From Bicyclus anynana (lineage: Eukaryota > Arthropoda > Insecta > Lepidoptera > Nymphalidae), in the NCBI RefSeq assembly GCF_947172395.1, contig NC_069084.1, forward strand, positions 1,861,107 through 1,925,106: a stretch of DNA of 64,000 nt, given 5' to 3'. The position numbers and the translations under genes are program-made. The notes below the pieces were generated by a model. That model saw nothing but the letters and a program-made list of their open reading frames with translations, was not told the origin of the DNA and did not search any database. This document shows positions 57,040 to 64,000 of the stretch, piece by piece; position 1 is the stretch's first letter, and each line of letters begins with the position of its first letter.

Positions 57040-57330
57040 ACAGATCTTTGTCTACAAGACGGAGGTCCTAGGTTCCATCTCCGGCTAGGCCAATTGAGGT
57101 TTACTTAATTGGTCCATTTCTGGCTGGTGAGAGGCTTCGGCGTGGCTAGTTACAGCAAATACGTACCGCCATGCGATTTAGCGTTCCGGTATGATGTCGT
57201 GTAGAAACCGAAAGGGGTGTGATTTTCATCCTCCTCCTAACAAGTTAGCCCGCTTCATCTTAGCATGGATCATCACTTACCATCAGGATTAGACAAGATT
57301 GTAGTCAAGGGTTAACTTGTAAAAATTATC
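57040..57330 (+). mobile_element. SINE family C
   Basis: tRNA-like head ('ggttccatctccggctagg') and body blocks present. Small deletions relative to 58383. Confidence 0.78.
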
Positions 57331-58382
57331 AGTTTACTCGTATTGATAAGCAAATTGATAAATAATAATTACTGAAATGATAGATATCTTTGTCTTATGT
57401 TCTTCCAGCTTTCAACATTTTTCTTGATTTCACTTTTACCTACAAGTTTGTACGGAACTCGGTGCGAGTCCGACTCCCACTTGCCCGGTTTTTTTATATT
57501 TGCCTCTCTATCATTTCTCTTTCATAAAATGAGTTAGAAAATAATTGAATATTATCTCTCCGACGTAGTCAAATGAGCATTGACGCGAGATTTCCTGAGC
57601 ACGTGAACTGTAATGCGATGAAACCTTTTCAGTGAGGACAAACATCTTTCACACAAAGCCTTAACAAAGGCCATTGTAATATCAATTTTAATACCTTAGA
57701 ACAAAGTCTCATTTCGTACAATATCTCCATTCAAATATCAATAGACGTGCGATTCAAATGAAACTTTATTGAATTCATGGTACGAGACATTTCTGAATGG
57801 ATTTTGGATACAAACGATTTTGTAGAGGTCACCAATTTGATATTAGTTTCATAAGTTTAAGAGAGTTTCATTGTTTTAAATTCCGATTTCGGACAGTGTT
57901 ATTGGTATTTGAGTTTCCTTTCTGAGGGTTTGGTGGAGTTGATAGTTTGTCCCTTTGTTTTATGACTAGTATGTTTAGAAAATGCCAGGTAAAAGTTTTG
58001 TCAGGTATTTTATCTACATCACTGCTCTGCATAGGTATAATCTATGAGGCTATCGTACTAACATTCATTATTGGTTAGAGATAGCCTCTTTAAGGCTTAG
58101 GTAATGCTAATATATAAGTTCTTACGTCAACGTCAAGTTATTTTTTGTAACTCACTACAGGCCTTTTTATAAGAGAATTTGGAGTTGAGAACCACTATGC
58201 TGGTATGATGTGAGCTGGCAGGCAAAGGATATTTGACTTTATTACTATTAGATTATAACTTCATTTTTTTGCTAACAGTTCCGATCATGGTGATCAAGAC
58301 TCGGGAGTATAACGTCACAAACTTCATAGTAGTATAAAAAAAATTTGGAAGAAAGAAAATCTCAATATTTTAAGGGGCTCCT

Positions 58383-58655
58383 ACTGGCTCGAAGCTAGTA
58401 GCCTGACGGCCTCCGTGGCGCCTGGGTTCGATCCCCGGCTGGGCCGATTGAGGCTTTGGCCGTGGCTAGTTACCACCCTACCGGCAAAGACGTACCGCCA
58501 AGCGATTTAGCGTTTTGGTACGATGTCGTGTAGAAACCGAAAGGGGTGTGGATTTTCATCCTCCTCCGAATAAGTTAGCCTGCTACCATCTTAGATTACA
58601 TCAGCACTTACCATCAGATGAGATTACAGTCAAGGGCTAAATTAAAAATAAAAAA
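58383..58655 (+). mobile_element. SINE family C, best copy
   Basis: The tRNA-like head has B-box-like 'gggttcgatccccgg'. The body reads 'ggcaaagacgtaccgccaag' and 'gaaaccgaaaggggtgtgga', with an A-rich 3' end. Confidence 0.85.
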
Positions 58656-59085
58656 AGCCACATATTTCAAACTCACATAAGATAAGTACTCGGCCAGTAA
58701 GTCAGTTGATAAGTTGATTAGAAATGTTATAATTATTTTTTTTAAACGAAAAACCATGTTGACAGTTTTAATAAAGCATTTTTTCAATTTACCAACCCCG
58801 ATAGTCCTCAGTGCAATATCGTTCACTGGGCATTAAATAAATTAACATTGTACACTAACTTTCCATTAATAAAATTTAAACTGTCGGACCGAGAACTCCC
58901 GTGTTCTTACTGTAATTAGTTAGTAGTACTCGTGAGTAGGCAACGTAATATTGTTATACCTTTGAGAATACAAAAAAGGTTAAGCGATTGGCCTTTTATG
59001 CGGCATTGAAAATGTTCCATGAAAGTTACTTTTGTTATGAGTTAATAGATTTTGTTGATTGGTTTGATGACCTCGCTGGTATGCG

Positions 59086-59589
59086 TTGCTTTTTTGTGGA
59101 AATAATCGTTGGATAAAACTTACGGCCCACTTAATGGTAAGTGAAAGCCACTTTTAATCAGAACACTTCACAGCGCAAGCAAAGTTACTCGTATCAACTC
59201 GTCTAAAGCGCTGTTCAGCAGGCTGATTCNNNNNNNNNNNNNNNNNNNNNNNNNNNNNNNNNNNNNNNNNNNNNNNNNNNNNNNNNNNNNNNNNNNNNNN
59301 NNNNNNNNNNNNNNNNNNNNNNNNNNNNNNNNNNNNNNNNNNNNNNNNNNNNNNNNNNNNNNNNNNNNNNNNNNNNNNNNNNNNNNNNNNNNNNNNNNNN
59401 NNNNNNNNNNNNNNNNNNNNNNNNNNNNNTTGCTTTTTTGTGGTAATAACCGTTGGATCAAACAACAAACATGCGGCTCACGTCTTGATGATAAGTGAGA
59501 GCTACCTATATACAGATTAACACTTCACAGCGCAAGCAAATTTATTCATATTAACTCGTCCTACAAAGATCTGTTCAGCAGGCTGATTC
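59086..59589. repeat. Tandem repeat of about 145-160 bp spanning an assembly gap
   Basis: Unit 1 (59086-59229) and unit 2 (59430-59589) both run from 'ttgcttttttgtgg' to 'ttcagcaggctgattc' with about 80% identity by eye. The gap lies exactly between them. Confidence 0.85.
59230..59429. other. Assembly gap of 200 N
   Basis: Exactly 200 unknown bases, probably a fixed-size placeholder. Two predicted minus-strand reading frames through it are artefacts. Confidence 0.97.
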
Positions 59590-60015
59590 ACTATCTTTGA
59601 CGTATGTTAATTGACATATACGAAATTGAGATTCTATGTAAGAAATGTCATCCGGTGTATACTGGTGGTAGTCCAGTCATTTAATTTTAAATTAGGTAAG
59701 AATCTCGGAATTCCAGATACCCAGCTGTAAGTCTGTAAATACTTGTATATTGACACCTTAAAGTTTTCTCAAAACCTACCTATGATATGCAACTATTAAA
59801 TTTCAAGGTCAAGTCAAGGTTCTTTGCGCTTTTTTGTAAATATCTCTTTTTTTTATTTGTATTTATTAATAATATTGCAGAATACAAAATTATCTACAAA
59901 TTTTGTTTGAAAAATCTTAATGGATATTTATGGATTTATCTTATGTAAATAGATGACATTTAGTCAAATGATTTGATGTTTATTTTAATAGATTGATAAC
60001 AAAATCCAAAATAGT
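59590..60015 (-). repeat. Interspersed repeat family G
   Basis: Inverted relative to 21714-21910: 'ctatctttgacgtatg', 'attgagattctatgtaag', 'atgtcatccggtgtatactg' and, at the far end, 'attttaatagattgataac'. Confidence 0.65.
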
Positions 60016-60671
60016 AAATACAACTGTATCAATCAACATACAAATACACCGGCAACTAGGCAACATAACATTATGGTAGGTTTCTGTCTGTAATTCTTAC
60101 ATTGGAATAAAGTTATTTACTTTCTTTTTTTTATTTCAACTACGCCCTTCAGACCAGAACATAACAATGCTGTTTACTACTAAAACAGTAGCTTTTAAGC
60201 TTCAAGATTAAATGATTGGTTTCATTTCAATTTACGAATTTAAAAGCGGGTTCTATAATTTTTTATAGAGCTGCAGCGGGACTCAATGCAAAAAGGGATC
60301 AATGCAGTAAAGCTTCTTGTGACAGAGTTAGTCCGGAAATGTACTATATCGCAATGCTTATTTCGCTGCCATGCCACATATTTGTGTTCCGCTCGGGCAT
60401 TGTTGCGGAATGTTGCATTTTAGAGATCTGCAAAGGGGATCCTTCAATCCTAGTCTAGAAAATTAGAATAAAACAGAAAGCGTGCATCAGGGAGATAGTG
60501 GAAAACATTAAAGAACGGATCTAACAGAAGCTTAAACATATTTCACGAGATCGAAATAGTTTTCTCCTGACCGCCAAACTTCAATTTCTGCAAGGCACCC
60601 GATGATGATGGTGGAATAAAGGACTTGGAGTTCTACAGATAGTGTTGATAGTTCATAGAGGAATATGATGA

Positions 60672-61040
60672 ACTAGCAGACACCCGCGACTTCGTCCGCG
60701 TGAAACTCGATGCAAACTTTCAACTACCCCTACCCTACCCCTACCCTACCCATACCCTACCCCTAGCCCACCCCTAGCCTACCCCTACCCCTACCCTACT
60801 CCTACCTACACCTACCCTACTTTTCTGGTTGATTTTTTACACCTCATGTCCGAAAAACCCAAATATCTTACGGAACCCTATTTTTTTCCAAAATAAAATT
60901 TAGCCTATGTTACTTGTGGATAATGTAGCTTTCGAATGGTGAAAGAATTTTTAAAATCGGTCCAGTAGTTTTTGAGCCTATTCATTACAATCAAACAAAC
61001 ATACAAACAAAGGTTTCCTCTTTATAATATTAGTATAGAT
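60672..61040 (-). mobile_element. Helitron-like element with CCCCTACCCTA array
   Basis: Runs from 'ctagcagacacccgcgactt' to 'ttataatattagtatagat'. The internal array at 60724-60826 is of CCCCTA/CCCTA units. The right half has family H3 blocks ('aaatcggtccagtagtt'). Confidence 0.8.
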
Positions 61041-61317
61041 AAAGAAACAAAACACCGAGTGAATTTTGATAATCCATAAATAGAGTGTGCTTTAGACCAC
61101 ACGAGTGAAGTGATACTTCTTTGGCTCTCCCTCTCAACTTCCGTTCTTCTCGCCCGATTACCCTATTCGTAACTCTTTCACAACTTTACTCCCCAAGTCA
61201 AGCGCGAATAAAGAATGTTTAGGTTTAAGTACTTTAAAAAGCGCATGATGAGAGCTGCCAGCTATTTCTGCGATGAATAGCCCGAAGCATACACTATTTG
61301 AATAGCCAGCCCTTGTA

Positions 61318-61425
61318 GCCAAGTGGCAAGTCGATTCTCTTTCTACGATCGCAAACTCTTTGAAAACTAGAAAATTGTATCGGAATGACATTTGCTATCG
61401 ACAGGTCACGTGATCAAGATCTGTT
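61318..61425 (+). repeat. Half copy of the 23592 foldback element
   Basis: 'aagtggcaagtcgattctct' to 'gacaggtcacgtgatcaag' matches the left arm of 23592-23777. The right arm is missing. Confidence 0.75.
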
Positions 61426-61439
61426 ATACCCAGACATTT

Positions 61440-61601
61440 TACTAGTTAACATCAGGGAGGTCAGCACGAAGAAATACAAAGCGGTTCCGTGCTGACCACG
61501 GAGTACACGGGAGGTTATTTTTAGTCCGTGAAAATCAGACGTGCCCTGCCGACTAGCCGGCAGAAGTCCGGAGGGATTTTTCCTCACCGATAAAAAAAAA
61601 A
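61440..61601 (+). mobile_element. Short retroelement-like repeat with A tail
   Basis: GC-rich body ('gtgccctgccgactagccgg', 'gtccggagggatttttcctc') ending in an A11 run. Single copy here, class uncertain. Confidence 0.4.
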
Positions 61602-63126
61602 AGGTTTAGGTACTTACTTCAAAAATTTAAAAAAAAAACTACACTGATATTTATTACGATCAAGCAAACAACAAGTGATAAATCTGTTATCCACCAACTA
61701 CAGATATAAACCGTGTAAGTAGCGGTCCGACCAACACGGCACCCACACAAGTGCACGGTCAAACACTCGCGGGCTGAACACGAAGACATTGGCGGATTAG
61801 ACGCAGTACCCAGTGCGACAGAGATAACCTGAATCTCCATTTACGTCACTAAAATATTGCTAAGATTGCCTAGTCGGTTCAAATGTTTGTATAAGCGGTT
61901 TTGGATCATTAGGTTCTTGGAGTCATTGGTAGGGAGGATACTTCAAAACTGAAGCATCTATAAGAAAAGTTTATTCAAAAGTGTTCAACCATCAAATTTT
62001 ACTTAAATTTTCTCTTGAGGATTATTGTCATGTCAAAAGAGGACGGCTAAGGTGGCTTTGTTTGATTCTCTAGCGATTATAATACAAGTGTCAATGATAA
62101 AGACGACCTGAGGTCCGGTTCCGGGGCACTGTGTAGAAAATGATAAAATAAAGAAAAACTGTCCCAGGATTTTATCCCAGGCCTGATCTGAATAGGCTAC
62201 ACAGACTTACGAGGCAGTAGACTGATATAATAGGTCCAAATGCTCTCCATCAGTGGAATATTATTATCATAAAGACAATATTTACTGTGAGTTTATAGAC
62301 AGACATACTACAAGACTACAAGTAGATAAAAGACTTGAGGTTTCGATATAAGACTAAAGGTATTCTAAAAACTAATTTAGTGTTTGATGATAGGGATGAT
62401 AAAATATAAATTCCAAATATCGATACAGGATTAAACGATATTTCTTATTTAATAACTTATTATTATTTGTCAATGAATCATATTAATAATTATGTTACTT
62501 AATCAAAGAATAATGAATGACTCTGACAAACAAATTAAATATGGCGCATTATAAACAAGTAAACTTTAAGATTCTGTATGTGACCGAGTTTACTTATTTA
62601 TGGCACAATTGAAGATTGAACGAAATGATAAAAGAGCGAGGATCTAAATTGCTTTTAGTCATGCTCAAGACAACAATGAATAATGGTTTAAGTCGTCGTC
62701 ACTTTGTTTCCCAAAAATCTTATCTGTCCTTCCACAGATAAAATACTCCATCCATTTACTCCCGTCTACGATTTAATCATAAGCCGACGCTAAAAAGCCT
62801 AGTCATTTGATATAATTGAAAACTTTAAGAAATATATTTTCAAAAGTCCGTATTCGTAAGCCACAAGACAACAAAAACACTAAAATACAAAAGCATAAAA
62901 GTCGAGTGGAAATAAAAATCGTTGAAACCGATAGAACTCGTCCGACGAACAAAGATTTTATTTTTATACATTGTAGAGGAATTGCAATAGAAAATTTTAA
63001 GTTTCCTTCCATTTTCCACAATCGGAATTTCTTCAGCTTTTTGTTATCTGAACCGCCAGTATTGACGTATTTCATCGTCGATTGACGATTCGTACTTCAT
63101 CTCACTATTGTTCTCAATTTTATAAT
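61602..63126. other. No gene recognised
   Basis: AT-rich, without identifiable repeats or credible coding. The small open frames overlap each other on both strands with no splice support. Confidence 0.45.
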
Positions 63127-63129
63127 CAA

Positions 63130-63640
63130 CTAGCGGACGCCCGCGACTTCGTCCGCGTAAATTTCGATGTCAACTTTACTACTACCCCTACCCTACCCTA
63201 CCCCTACCCTACTACTACCCCAACCCTACCCAACCCCTACATCTACCCTACCCCTACCCTACCTCTACCCCCACCCTACCCCTACCCAACCCCAAACCTA
63301 CTCCTACCCTACCCCTACCTTACCTACCTACACCCTACCCCCATCCTACCACTACCCCCATCCTACCCCCACCCTCCCCGTACCCTATTTCTTTCCTACC
63401 CCTATCCCAGCCGTACCCCTATCTCACGCCTATCCTACCCCTACCCTACCACTTCCCTATCCTATCCGTACCTCTAGCCTACCACTACCCTACCTCTACC
63501 CCTACCCTACCACTACCCTAAACCCGGCCCTAAACCTACCCTACCCCTACACTACCCCTACGCTTCCCTACCCGTACCCTACCCTACCCTGTAACTTCTC
63601 TATCTTATTCCTACCCTTAGCAAAATCGGTCTAGTCCTTC
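63130..63640 (-). mobile_element. Helitron-like end with long CCCCTACCCTA array
   Basis: Begins 'ctagcggacgcccgcgactt', followed at about 63185-63610 by a 425-bp array of imperfect C3-4TA units with interruptions. The usual far end of the element is lost. Confidence 0.75.
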
Positions 63641-63676
63641 GAGAGTGGTGGTATGACCAAGAGAAATAAAGACTTC

Positions 63677-63866
63677 TATGCTAATAATATAAAGAGGTAA
63701 AGTTCGTGTGGTTGTAGGAGGTAATCTCTGGATCTACTGGACCGATTTGGAAAATTGTTTTACCAATAGAAAGCTACGTTATTTGCAAGTGTCATAGGCT
63801 ATGTTTGATCCCCATATTCACACGGGAACGGGAACTACGTAAATGAAAGCGCTGGGCGTCATATAG
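63677..63866 (+). mobile_element. Helitron-like element (family H3)
   Basis: Runs from 'atgctaataatataaagagg' to 'gaaagcgctgggcgtc', with 'ttttaccaatagaaagct' inside. It points toward the element at 63130. Confidence 0.65.
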
Positions 63867-64000
63867 CGGAAATTTTAGAAATTTTGTATTCTCTCCGCAA
63901 CTATTTAAGTAATTAACATACTGTAAAGGGCAAATCTTATCTCCATAATATCCTTGTGATTATTAAATAATTTATTTTAATAAGGATTAAAGTTCAGTTG

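Larger units (their letters stand above)
56260..59085. other. Intron or flank with repeats
   Basis: Contains a Helitron-like 3' end at about 56490-56624 ('gggcgtccgctagt') and two SINE C copies (57040-57330 and 58383-58655). No coding exon recognised. Confidence 0.5.

Noticed and set aside
59154..59468. Minus-strand ORFs spanning the N gap
   Set aside because: Open only because unknown bases were translated as X.
60216..60458. 80-codon ORF with an internal tatag acceptor-like site, considered as a following exon of the 54797 gene
   Set aside because: Composition is not convincing, no donor in a matching phase was found, and no domain is present.
63185..63610. Telomere-like array
   Set aside because: The lepidopteran telomere unit is TTAGG. 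These units are CCCCTA/CCCTA within a Helitron-like element, with flanking unique sequence on both sides.
63082..63634. Overlapping open frames encoding Pro/Tyr/Thr/Leu-rich proteins
   Set aside because: They are translations of the CCCCTACCCTA array in all frames, with no start context, splice support or domain.
1..64000. CRISPR array, operon, phage or bacterial defence system
   Set aside because: Introns, SINEs, LINEs and PDZ exons mark an insect nuclear locus, and no regularly spaced repeats of CRISPR type occur.

Overview
This is a eukaryotic, almost certainly lepidopteran (moth or butterfly), nuclear window. Short GC-rich coding exons with GT..AG introns sit in AT-rich DNA crowded with repeats typical of Lepidoptera: tRNA-derived SINEs with ATGATG or A-rich tails, Helitron-like elements ending in CTAGT, RTE and CR1/Jockey-type LINEs, and many small foldback elements. 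The identification rests on protein motifs and repeat style only.

The host gene is one multi-PDZ scaffold on the + strand, the insect Patj homologue (PATJ/INADL, related to MPDZ/MUPP1), a polarity scaffold of the Crumbs complex. Sixteen exons from 1561 to 48831 join without a frame conflict into 742 codons including the stop. They give four PDZ domains in family order: the first across 1561-3500, the second across 15584-33468, the third across 36446-37320 and the fourth across 43019-46913. Proline-rich and acidic linkers lie between them. The N-terminal part, where the family has an L27 domain, must lie left of the window. After the fourth PDZ, a short terminal exon with a stop (48685-48831) is the simplest ending. 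A 1.46 kb acidic, lysine-rich open exon (54797-56259) could also be spliced in phase 0 from 46913, or it could belong to a separate downstream gene.

Introns and flanks: 1-1560 is mostly featureless. 2832-3335 holds decayed tandem copies of the first two PDZ exons. 3501-15583 carries SINEs, Helitron-like sequences and small RTE fragments. The 14-kb intron 19337-33373 is a graveyard of RTE tails, SINEs, foldback elements and a LINE relic. 37321-41976 contains a full-length RTE retrotransposon with an intact 990-codon ORF and target-site duplications. 43162-43859 is a nested SINE pair whose tail abuts a splice acceptor. 48832-54796 has a 5'-truncated CR1/Jockey-like LINE with an open 732-codon reverse-transcriptase ORF on the minus strand. 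56260-64000 is non-coding as far as can be seen, with a 200-N assembly gap inside a tandem repeat (59230-59429) and a long C/T/A-rich array (63185-63600).

No prokaryotic-type system, CRISPR array, RNA gene other than SINE heads, or obviously new protein family was found. The most unusual items are the decayed PDZ exon array, the intact RTE with a SINE family sharing its 3' terminus, the SINE-built splice acceptor, and several near-perfect palindromes.
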